Shown: in pieces, positions 1-5,220 of the stretch
How positions within the stretch are numbered: position 1 is the stretch's first letter
How the letters are laid out: every line of letters begins with the position of its first letter
From: Actinobacteria bacterium UBA912
Lineage (GTDB): Bacteria > Actinomycetota > Coriobacteriia > Anaerosomatales > UBA912
Direction of reading: 5' to 3'
NCBI GenBank assembly: GCA_002293965.1
Contig: DBEG01000015.1
Coordinates: 1 to 5,220 of the forward strand
Length of the DNA: 5,220 nucleotides
Position numbers and translations under genes: made by a program
Notes under the pieces: model-generated
Seen by the model: the letters and a program-made list of their open reading frames with translations, nothing else
Told to the model about the DNA's origin: nothing
Databases searched by the model: none

Positions 1-134
1 CGGTAAAATACCCGAGGCCCCTCGACCGCGCGTAGCGCAGGACTCCACGAGCGGGTTGTTCTATCGCGGGGTCAAGTGAAGCTGCGGTCGGCCTCGGACG
101 GTGGGTAGAGCCATGAGCGCGCGATCCGGTCGAC
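1..134. other. Flank downstream of the penicillin-binding protein gene, no confident gene
   Basis: No gene can be supported here. Plus-strand frame 2 is open from the window edge to a TGA at 77-79 and would encode a 25-residue tail ending GLFYRGVK; most of its third codon positions are G or C, so it could be the 3' end of a gene converging on the penicillin-binding protein gene, but the piece is too short to judge. On the minus strand a weak GC-rich inverted repeat (CGAGG/CCTCG, 13-24) is followed by TATTTTA and might contribute to termination of the penicillin-binding protein transcript. Its stem is only 4-5 pairs, so I do not call it a terminator. Confidence 0.4.
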
Positions 135-2795
135 TCACCGAATCGTTATCCTCCGAGTCACCGACGAGGTCTGGTTCCGATCATCTGTCACCCACAGCGT
201 GACCGAGAAGGTGCCCGGAGCAGTGTAGGCGTACTCGACACGGGCACCCGAGAGCTTGTTTCCATCTCCGAACTCCCACTGGTACGAGGTTATGGCCCCG
301 TTGTCTGTGGAGCCGACGGCGTCGAAGGTCAATCGTTGCCCCACGGTCGCCTCGGCAGGAAGATTGAAGACGGCGCGCGGCGGCCTGTCGGAAGCGCCGC
401 CGTCGGAGACGACTATCGTGACGACGGTGGCTGTCGTCCCACTGCTGCGACCAACAGGATTCTGGCTTGACACTACGCCAGCAGGAACCCCGCGGACGTC
501 TTTCTCTGTGATCCTGAACTGCAGCATCAGTCGGTTGAACGCAGCGATCGCTTCTTGTTTGGTCATCCCGATCACATCGGGGATCTCGACTTCAGTGGGT
601 CCGGTGTGGGTCGGACATGGGTCAGGTAGACCTTGCGCCAGGTAGAGGCTGGTGAAGCTCTCCGGACACCACTGCCCGGCGCGCTGCCCGCTTAGGGTGC
701 ATACAGTGACTTGGGTCAGGCCCTCCGGGCGCGGGAAATCCTGGACCGGCCATGGTTCGTGGGCCGCCTTCATGAACTGCGCCCAAATCCGGGACGGAAC
801 CGAGCCGCCGGTGATGTTGCGCCCGGCGGAATCCTTGAGTTCGCGGGCCGCCTCGGGGTGGCCCACCCAGACCGCTGTGGATAGCTGGGGTGTGTAACCG
901 ACGAACCACGCATCGCCGTAATCCTGTGTCGTACCCGTTTTGCCAGCAGCGGGGCGCCCCATGCGAGCTGCGGTGGCGGTCCCGCGTGTCAGCACGCCCT
1001 TGAGCATGTCGGTGGTAAGGTAGGCGACGGCCGGGTCGAGTGCACCCACCGTCAGGGACGGTTCTGCCGAGAACAGCACGTCACCAGCGGAGTCGGTCAC
1101 TTCGGCAAGGCCGAAAGGATTACTGGCGGTTCCGCCGGAGGCCAGAGTCGCGTAGGCTGAAGACATCTCAAGCGGCGAGACGCCTTGGTCCATGCCGCCC
1201 AGGGCGATTGCGGGCACGGCTTCGAACTCTGTGGTCACGCCCATGGCTTTGGCGGTTTCGACCACCTTGTCGGTCCCGACATCGAGAATCAACTCGCTGA
1301 AGATCGAGTTGACGGAGCGTTCGGTGGCGGTGCGCAGACGCATGGGGCCGCCGGGACTCGCCCCCGTGACGTCCCACGTCTGCCCGTTGGGGAGGGTGAA
1401 CGCCCGCGGTCCAGACTCGAACGTCTCCTCGGTCCCGACGCCCTCGGCGAGAGCTGCGGCAAGCACGAAGGTCTTGAACGCCGAGCCGGGCTGACGTCGC
1501 CCTTGGGCGGCGACGTTGAACTGCTTCGATGCGAAGTCTCGCCCACCCACCATCGCGAGGATCTCGCCGGTCTTCGGGTCGATGGCGACAAGAGCCGCCG
1601 AAGGTCCTTCAGGATCCTCTAGGTTGTCGAGGACCGCCTTCTCGGCGGCGTTCTGGAGACGCAGGTCCAGCGTGGTTTGAACGCTGATCCCTCCTCGGAA
1701 GACGACCTCGGAGCCGAACTGATCGATCAGCTGCGCCTTGATGTACTCGACGAAGTACGGTGCCTTGGCGTCGTTATCGGGTAGCCCCGCGGTCTCGATA
1801 GGCGTCGCTTCTGCCGCAGTGTACTCCTCTTCGGTGATCAGGCCCTGGTCTCGCATCAGGCCGAGAACGGTGTTGCGGCGGTTGACGGCGTCTTCGGGAT
1901 TCAGATACGGCGAGAAGCGTCCCGGGGATCGGATCACACCAGCGATGACCGCCGACTCGGTCAGAGTCAGCTCCTGGACAGGCTTTCGGAAGAATGCCTG
2001 GGAAGCGGCCTCCACGCCGTATGCGCCGTGCCCGAAGTAGATCGTGTTCATGTAGAGCTCGAGTATCTCGCGCTTGTTGAAACGATCCTCTACCTGGTAG
2101 GCGAGCACGGCCTCCATGACTTTGCGTCGGACCGTTCGCTCCGGCGTGATGAACGCATTCTTCACATACTGCTGGGTGATCGTGGATCCGCCCTGCAGTC
2201 GATCGGTCGTCAGCGAGACCCATAGAGCCCGTATGATGCCGATCGGGTCGACTCCATCGTGGGTGAAGAAACGTCTGTCCTCCGTAGCGATGACCGCATC
2301 CACCAGATCCTGAGGCATCTCGTCCAGCGGGACATCCGTGCGGTTCTGCTCTGCGAAGAGGCTCGCGAGGACCTCACCGTTGCGGTCGTATATGACCGAG
2401 GTCTGATCCCTGCCTTTCGGGTCCGCGCCCGGATCAGGCAGGTCGCGCATGATCGAGGCGAACGCCAGCCCTCCCGCCAGCAACACGAGCAACACGATGC
2501 CGAGAAGCGCCAAAAGCAGCGTGCGAGTCCTGCGCCGGCGACGCCTGGGGGCCGGCCGCTTCTTGCCGACGGGCTTCCTGGCCCGATCCGCCGAGGAAGG
2601 GCGTCGCTCGCCTCGAGCGGGTGGTCGCCTCTCACCCCGAGCCGGAGGGCGCTTACGGGGCTTTCCGCCTTCGCTTCTCGGTCGCCCATCGGCCGAGGAC
2701 TCGGACCGCGGGCGCGGCCGTGGGCGGGGTTGAGGCCGGGGCTGATCCCCGGCATCACGTTTGCGTGGGTTGTCGTCTCTGTTCTGTGGGCTCAT
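135..2795 (-). CDS. ponA: Bifunctional class A penicillin-binding protein (transglycosylase/transpeptidase) with PASTA and PKD domains
   Basis: Membrane-anchored enzyme that polymerises lipid II into glycan strands and crosslinks the stem peptides outside the cell. Domains of the 886-residue product: residues 1-90 form a cytoplasmic Arg/Pro-rich tail (27 Arg, 6 Lys) ending in six arginines; 92-115 is one membrane segment. The GT51 transglycosylase follows, with EDRRFFTHDGVD (catalytic Glu172), QGGSTITQQ at 201-209 and EILELYMN at 243-250. The transpeptidase has the nucleophile motif SAFK (Ser438, Lys441), SVN (494-496) and KTGT (619-622). Three cysteines follow (699, 710, 727), then one PASTA repeat (about 735-798) and a PKD fold (about 804-886) with WEFGDG and a YTAPGTFSVTLWVTDD strand. 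All catalytic motifs are intact. The ATG is supported by an in-frame TAG 30 bases upstream; its Shine-Dalgarno is weak (GATGGA). The symbol follows common actinobacterial usage for the family; an mrcA or pbp name would be equivalent. The PKD tail is the uncommon part. Confidence 0.96.
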   Translation of the reverse strand: MSPQNRDDNPRKRDAGDQPRPQPRPRPRPRSESSADGRPRSEGGKPRKRPPARGERRPPARGERRPSSADRARKPVGKKRPAPRRRRRRTRTLLLALLGIVLLVLLAGGLAFASIMRDLPDPGADPKGRDQTSVIYDRNGEVLASLFAEQNRTDVPLDEMPQDLVDAVIATEDRRFFTHDGVDPIGIIRALWVSLTTDRLQGGSTITQQYVKNAFITPERTVRRKVMEAVLAYQVEDRFNKREILELYMNTIYFGHGAYGVEAASQAFFRKPVQELTLTESAVIAGVIRSPGRFSPYLNPEDAVNRRNTVLGLMRDQGLITEEEYTAAEATPIETAGLPDNDAKAPYFVEYIKAQLIDQFGSEVVFRGGISVQTTLDLRLQNAAEKAVLDNLEDPEGPSAALVAIDPKTGEILAMVGGRDFASKQFNVAAQGRRQPGSAFKTFVLAAALAEGVGTEETFESGPRAFTLPNGQTWDVTGASPGGPMRLRTATERSVNSIFSELILDVGTDKVVETAKAMGVTTEFEAVPAIALGGMDQGVSPLEMSSAYATLASGGTASNPFGLAEVTDSAGDVLFSAEPSLTVGALDPAVAYLTTDMLKGVLTRGTATAARMGRPAAGKTGTTQDYGDAWFVGYTPQLSTAVWVGHPEAARELKDSAGRNITGGSVPSRIWAQFMKAAHEPWPVQDFPRPEGLTQVTVCTLSGQRAGQWCPESFTSLYLAQGLPDPCPTHTGPTEVEIPDVIGMTKQEAIAAFNRLMLQFRITEKDVRGVPAGVVSSQNPVGRSSGTTATVVTIVVSDGGASDRPPRAVFNLPAEATVGQRLTFDAVGSTDNGAITSYQWEFGDGNKLSGARVEYAYTAPGTFSVTLWVTDDRNQTSSVTRRITIR
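2604..2651 (-). repeat. Two tandem copies of a 24-base unit encoding RPPARGER
   Basis: Residues 49-64 of the penicillin-binding protein are two exact copies of RPPARGER in the cytoplasmic basic tail. The DNA copies (2628-2651 and 2604-2627) match at 17 of 24 bases; six of the eight codons differ, all synonymously. The peptide is thus repeated while the DNA has drifted, which points to an old duplication retained for its charge or sequence rather than recent slippage. Confidence 0.85.
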
Positions 2796-2890
2796 TGTTC
2801 CATCTATTGCCGAGCGTACAGGGCGCTACCGATGCTATCGACAACATCCGCCTAAGCGATAAGCGAGATGAGGCATCGGTGCCGGGCACG

Positions 2891-2921
2891 TGTTGCATAC
2901 ATGTTAGTATGACGTGCAACA
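2891..2921. promoter_or_regulatory. Inverted repeat in the divergent intergenic region (possible operator or 5' hairpin)
   Basis: TGTTGCA (2891-2897) and TGCAACA (2915-2921) form a perfect 7-base inverted repeat 17 bases apart. Inside it CATAC (2896-2900) and GTATG (2907-2911) form a second inverted pair around a 6-base loop, and CATACA recurs as a direct repeat (2896-2901, 2920-2925). The element lies 35 bases upstream of the tyrS start and 95 bases from the divergent start, where promoters of both genes are expected. It also contains TAGTAT (2905-2910), a plausible -10 hexamer for tyrS without a good -35. It may be a regulator site or an RNA hairpin; the sequence alone does not decide. Confidence 0.4.
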
Positions 2922-2936
2922 TACAGGCCAAACGCG

Positions 2937-2942
2937 AAGGGG
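2937..2942 (+). promoter_or_regulatory. Probable ribosome binding site of tyrS with long spacing
   Basis: AAGGGG is the only purine-rich Shine-Dalgarno candidate ahead of the ATG at 2956, but it lies 13 bases away, longer than the usual 5-9. A small hairpin (GGGT 2940-2943 with ACCC 2947-2950, 3-base loop) falls in the spacer and overlaps the site, so it could shorten the effective distance or mask the site. Confidence 0.45.
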
Positions 2943-2955
2943 TCGGACCCGAACG

Positions 2956-4161
2956 ATGAGTATACCCGAATCGCAATACCATCGACTGACCAGTGGAACC
3001 GCAGAGATCGTGCCGCAGGACGCACTCCGTTCACGTCTGGAATCGGGCACCCCGCTCCGAGTCAAGCTGGGTGTGGACCCCACCGCACCCGACTTGCACC
3101 TGGGCCATGCTGTCCCGCTCCGCAAGCTGCTCCAGTTCCAGCAGGCCGGTCACCAGGTAGTGTTGATCATCGGCGACTTCACCGCACTCATCGGCGATCC
3201 GTCTGGACGCAGTACCCTCCGCCCACCCCTGAGCAAGGAGGAGGTCGACGCCCATGCCGAGACCTACCTCGCACAGGTCTTCAAGGTGCTCGATCCCGAA
3301 CTCACCGAGGTCCGCCGAAACTCCGAATGGCTCTCGTGTCTCGATTTCGCCGATCTGCTGCGCCTAAGCAGCATGTTCACCGTGGCCCGCATCCTCGAGC
3401 GCGACGACTTCCAGAAGCGGTATCGCGAGGGCGTCGGGATATCCCTGCACGAGCTGCTCTATCCGCTGGCGCAGGCGTATGATTCGGTGGTGGTGAAAGC
3501 GGACGTCGAGATCGGTGGCACCGACCAGCTCTTCAACCTGCTGGCCGGGCGCGAACTCATGGAGCGTCACGGGATGCGGCCGCAAGTCTGCATGACACTC
3601 CCGCTGCTGGAGGGCACCGATGGCGTCCAGAAGATGAGCAAGTCTTACGGCAACTACGTCGGCCTCACCGATGAGCCTGCCGAGATGTTCGGCAAGATCA
3701 TGTCCATCCCCGACGAGCTCATGATCAAATACTACCGCCTGTGCTCATCCATACCCGCCGAGGAGATCGACGCCATCGAGGAGGGTCTACGCGCCGATGA
3801 GCTGCATCCCGGGCAGGTCAAGCGCAGGCTCGCTCGCGATATCGTCGACATCTACCACGGCGGATCGGCCGGATCCGAGGCCGAGGCCGCATTCGATCGG
3901 GTCTTCAAGGAACACTCGATCCCTGCGGATGTGCCCGAGGTCGTTGTTGAACTGGGAGACCTCGTGCATCTTCCGGCGCTGCTCAAGGAGCTCGGACTCG
4001 TCTCTTCCAACGCCGAAGGGCGACGCATGATCGATCAGGGCGGCGTCAAAGTCGACGGAAGCGCCCTTGGCTCCGGGATCTACGACTGCCCCGCCGAAGA
4101 CATTGACGGCCGAGTCATCCAGGTCGGTCGCCGCCGATTCGCCAGGCCGAAACGGAATTGA
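2956..4161 (+). CDS. tyrS: Tyrosyl-tRNA synthetase
   Basis: Cytoplasmic class I aminoacyl-tRNA synthetase: activates tyrosine with ATP and loads it on tRNA-Tyr. The 401-residue product has the class I signature HLGH at 48-51 (in DPTAPDLHLGH), the tyrosine-pocket motif YPLAQAYD (Gln173, Asp176), GGTDQLFN (Asp190, Gln191) and KMSKS at 226-230. A C-terminal S4 RNA-binding domain spans about residues 338-395. The motif spelling (KLGVDPTAP, IIGDFTALIGDPSGRS) and length match the TyrZ/Thermus-like type 2 subfamily rather than the E. coli type. The start is the ATG at 2956: the frame stays open back to a GTG at 2914, but that start has no ribosome binding site, sits inside the upstream inverted repeat and would add an Arg/Thr-rich extension unlike the family. 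No T-box leader is visible upstream, although tyrS genes of Bacillota often have one. Transcribed away from the penicillin-binding protein gene. Confidence 0.97.
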   Translation: MSIPESQYHRLTSGTAEIVPQDALRSRLESGTPLRVKLGVDPTAPDLHLGHAVPLRKLLQFQQAGHQVVLIIGDFTALIGDPSGRSTLRPPLSKEEVDAHAETYLAQVFKVLDPELTEVRRNSEWLSCLDFADLLRLSSMFTVARILERDDFQKRYREGVGISLHELLYPLAQAYDSVVVKADVEIGGTDQLFNLLAGRELMERHGMRPQVCMTLPLLEGTDGVQKMSKSYGNYVGLTDEPAEMFGKIMSIPDELMIKYYRLCSSIPAEEIDAIEEGLRADELHPGQVKRRLARDIVDIYHGGSAGSEAEAAFDRVFKEHSIPADVPEVVVELGDLVHLPALLKELGLVSSNAEGRRMIDQGGVKVDGSALGSGIYDCPAEDIDGRVIQVGRRRFARPKRN

Positions 4162-4188
4162 CGCGGACCGGAGCAGCCTTATGCCCGC

Positions 4189-4212
4189 ACGCTCTATATA
4201 GTATAGAGACGT
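4189..4212 (+). repeat. AT-rich inverted repeat shortly after tyrS
   Basis: CTCTATA (4192-4198) and TATAGAG (4202-4208) are perfect arms around TAG; the stem continues as ACG (4189-4191) with CGT (4210-4212) across one bulged A. It begins 27 bases after the tyrS stop. No T-run follows, so it is not a standard intrinsic terminator; it may act as a 3' stabilising hairpin or a protein site. Confidence 0.45.
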
Positions 4213-4287
4213 CCGGGATCTATCGGGAACCTGAATCCGCTAGACTTGAGTCATCGTGTGCCCTTCAAGAAAATCTTTTGCGAATGA

Positions 4288-4317
4288 TTGTATATTCAAG
4301 GCCGGAAATGGTATCAT
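4288..4317 (+). promoter_or_regulatory. Candidate sigma-70-type promoter upstream of the leader-like ORF
   Basis: TTGTAT (4288-4293) and TATCAT (4312-4317, 5 of 6 consensus bases) are separated by 18 bases, giving a predicted start near 4322-4324. The -35 is weak (3 of 6). If active it would yield a transcript of about 135 bases ending at the terminator near 4457. Confidence 0.3.
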
Positions 4318-4349
4318 CCAAAGGCTCGAACCAACGGCGAGGATCAGGA

Positions 4350-4391
4350 ATGACTTTGATAGATCGCGACCCAGGGGTGTCATCGAGGTAA
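4350..4391 (+). CDS. Possible 13-residue leader peptide
   Basis: ATG at 4350 to TAA at 4389-4391 encodes MTLIDRDPGVSSR. It is preceded by GAGGA (4339-4343), a good Shine-Dalgarno six bases from the ATG, better placed than those of the two large genes here. The stop codon overlaps the first arm of a hairpin (4390-4413), and an intrinsic terminator begins 36 bases after the stop. That is the usual geometry of a translated attenuator leader. The peptide has no run of one amino acid hinting at a regulatory signal and no family is recognised, so chance remains possible. Confidence 0.3.
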   Translation: MTLIDRDPGVSSR

Positions 4392-4413
4392 GCCGACTAT
4401 TATAGGACGGCTT
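4390..4413 (+). promoter_or_regulatory. Hairpin overlapping the stop of the leader-like ORF
   Basis: AAGCCG (4390-4395) pairs perfectly with CGGCTT (4408-4413) around a 12-base AT-rich loop. A second small hairpin follows, CGCC (4416-4419) with GGCG (4425-4428), whose 3' arm shares bases 4427-4428 with the terminator stem, so the two cannot form fully together. A ribosome at the stop codon would cover the first arm. Confidence 0.4.
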
Positions 4414-4426
4414 GTCGCCTCGACGG

Positions 4427-4457
4427 CGCCTTTCGGAAGCATCCGGAAGGCGTTTTT
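4427..4457 (+). terminator. Strong intrinsic (Rho-independent) terminator
   Basis: CGCCTTTCGG (4427-4436) pairs with CCGGAAGGCG (4443-4452) over ten pairs with a single G-U, around a 6-base loop, followed at once by five T (4453-4457). It ends rightward transcription coming from tyrS or from the candidate promoter at 4288, and insulates the rRNA operon, whose promoter lies 52 bases further on. There is no matching T-run for the minus strand. Confidence 0.9.
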
Positions 4458-4485
4458 CATTCCTGAACGACTGAAAGAACAAGTC

Positions 4486-4537
4486 GAAAAATTCTTCAAA
4501 GTTCGGTGTTGACAGCGAGAAAGCAAATGCGTAGAGT
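4486..4537 (+). promoter_or_regulatory. rRNA operon promoter with UP-like element
   Basis: A perfect -35 TTGACA (4509-4514) and a -10 TAGAGT (4532-4537) are separated by exactly 17 bases. Just upstream, at about -58 to -44, the AT-rich block GAAAAATTCTTCAAA (4486-4500) resembles the UP-element pattern bound by the RNA polymerase alpha subunit at strong rRNA promoters. The predicted start is near 4542-4546, giving a 5' leader of about 280 bases before mature 16S. It is the best promoter in the window and well placed for the rrn operon. Confidence 0.82.
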
Positions 4538-4547
4538 GTTCACTTGT

Positions 4548-4566
4548 CGCCGAAAACGCTTCGGCG
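4548..4566 (+). other. Hairpin at the very 5' end of the pre-rRNA leader
   Basis: CGCCGAA (4548-4554) and TTCGGCG (4560-4566) form a perfect 7-pair stem with loop AACGC, starting only a few bases after the predicted transcription start. No T-run follows, so it is not a terminator; it may stabilise the 5' end or assist early leader folding. Confidence 0.55.
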
Positions 4567-4608
4567 GTACGAAAGCAAGGAAAGGCCCAGTAAAACGGGT
4601 ATTTCTTG

Positions 4609-4640
4609 CGAGCACTGAACCTTGAAAACCGGATACTGTG
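4609..4640 (+). promoter_or_regulatory. Conserved-looking pre-16S leader motif, possible boxA antitermination region
   Basis: GAACCTTGAAAACC and the following GGATACTG resemble the CTTTGAAAACT- or TTTGAGAACTC-type motifs in rRNA leaders and spacers of Gram-positive bacteria, in which boxA-like antitermination signals (binding Nus factors) are found. The position between the rrn promoter and 16S fits. The assignment rests on resemblance only. Confidence 0.4.
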
Positions 4641-4735
4641 ACAAGCCAGAAGGTTTGCGCAAGCGAATCTTATGAATCGTCGATCGAGAGGGTCTGACAA
4701 AGGACCAAACCGGTTGACACAAAATTGATTCGGAC

Positions 4736-4757
4736 ACTTCGCACCCCCGTGTGAAGT
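4736..4757 (+). other. Leader hairpin with C-rich loop
   Basis: ACTTCGCAC (4736-4744) pairs with GTGTGAAGT (4749-4757), nine pairs with one G-U, around a CCCC loop. It is one of three closely spaced stems in the last 90 bases of the pre-16S leader. Confidence 0.55.
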
Positions 4758-4766
4758 CGACGAATC

Positions 4767-4787
4767 GATCCGGATACGAACCGGATC
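4767..4787 (+). other. Leader hairpin
   Basis: GATCCGG (4767-4773) and CCGGATC (4781-4787) are perfect arms with a 7-base loop. Together with the stems at 4736-4757 and 4800-4819 it makes the end of the leader highly structured, as expected for 16S precursor processing. Confidence 0.5.
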
Positions 4788-4799
4788 TACCTTCGTGAA

Positions 4800-4819
4800 T
4801 CACAGGACTTGTCCTGTGA
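4800..4819 (+). other. Perfect inverted repeat just before mature 16S
   Basis: TCACAGGAC and GTCCTGTGA are perfect 9-base arms separated by only TT, ending about five bases before the predicted mature 16S 5' end. Folded locally it would be an 8-pair stem with a 4-base loop. It may guide 5' maturation; alternatively these bases pair with sequence after 16S to form the RNase III stem, which cannot be seen here. Confidence 0.6.
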
Positions 4820-4824
4820 AACTT

Positions 4825-5220
<396 letters not shown>

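Larger units (their letters stand above)
4162..4426 (+). other. Non-coding gap between tyrS and the intrinsic terminator
   Basis: This 265-base stretch has visibly lower GC than the flanking genes. A frame open from 4158 to 4391 (TTG start overlapping the tyrS stop) has no ribosome binding site and no coding-like codon use, so it is not called a gene. The stretch holds an AT-rich hairpin, a candidate promoter, a 13-codon leader-like ORF and a hairpin overlapping its stop, each listed separately. It is either a long tyrS 3' UTR, a small transcript of its own, or an upstream attenuated leader of the rRNA operon. Confidence 0.5.

Noticed and set aside
13..24. CGAGG/CCTCG inverted repeat followed on the minus strand by TATTTTA
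   Set aside because: The stem is only 4-5 pairs with a very tight loop and the T-run is interrupted, so a terminator call is not supported.
2..79. Open plus-strand frame at the window edge ending in TGA at 77-79
   Set aside because: Only 25 codons are visible and no motif can be recognised; it may be the end of a converging gene but cannot be claimed.
256..645. Plus-strand open frames opposite the penicillin-binding protein gene
   Set aside because: They are complements of a high-GC gene with intact catalytic motifs; no recognisable domains or ribosome sites.
2914..2955. Upstream GTG start that would lengthen tyrS by 14 residues
   Set aside because: No ribosome binding site precedes it, the extension (MQHTGQTRRGRTRT) is unlike the family N-terminus, and it falls within the inverted repeat; ATG at 2956 is preferred.
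2994..3003. TGGAACCGCA, close to the T-box core TGGNACCGCG typical of aminoacyl-tRNA synthetase leaders
   Set aside because: It lies inside the tyrS coding sequence, encoding part of the N-terminal LTSGTAEIVP segment that fits the family, and no specifier stem or terminator surrounds it.
4158..4391. 77-codon frame after tyrS
   Set aside because: TTG start overlapping the tyrS stop, no ribosome site, non-coding-like codon use and composition; only the last 13 codons have a credible start.
4714..4719. A second perfect TTGACA close to 16S, possible second rrn promoter
   Set aside because: No TANNNT-like -10 exists at 15-19 bases spacing; the bases there (around 4735-4743) are part of a leader stem.

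Overview
The window holds one complete cell-wall gene and one complete tRNA-charging gene, arranged divergently, followed by the start of a ribosomal RNA operon. The 16S 5' part has a typical Gram-positive, actinobacterial look: a short V1 helix capped by UUCG, the opening of the gene, and the segment from the GAGTGGCGAACGGG motif on. The high-GC coding sequence and a class A penicillin-binding protein with a PASTA domain fit that. My best inference is a deep-branching member of Actinomycetota (Coriobacteriia or a relative). The species cannot be named from this window.

Layout. 1-134: flank with no convincing gene; a short open plus-strand frame ending at 79 may be the tail of a converging gene. 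135-2795 (minus): bifunctional class A penicillin-binding protein (886 aa) with a basic Pro/Arg-rich cytoplasmic tail, one membrane anchor, GT51 transglycosylase, transpeptidase, PASTA and PKD domains. 2796-2955: divergent intergenic region with a conspicuous inverted repeat. 2956-4161 (plus): tyrosyl-tRNA synthetase (401 aa) with HLGH and KMSKS signatures and an S4 domain. 4162-4824: a 660-base non-coding stretch of lower GC. It contains an AT-rich hairpin, a possible promoter, a 13-codon leader-like ORF with a good Shine-Dalgarno, two hairpins, a strong intrinsic terminator, then the rrn promoter (TTGACA, 17-base spacer, TAGAGT, with an UP-like AT-rich block) and a structured pre-16S leader. 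4825-5220: first ~396 bases of 16S rRNA, cut by the window edge.

The genes are housekeeping: peptidoglycan polymerisation and crosslinking, charging of tRNA-Tyr, and ribosome synthesis. The terminator at 4427-4457 separates tyrS transcription from the rRNA operon, so tyrS and rrn are probably separate units. Three things stand out: the attenuator-like arrangement between tyrS and the rrn promoter, the C-terminal PKD domain on the penicillin-binding protein, and an abrupt cluster of unusual substitutions in the last 38 bases of the 16S fragment. I did not find a clear new defence, mobile or biosynthetic system.
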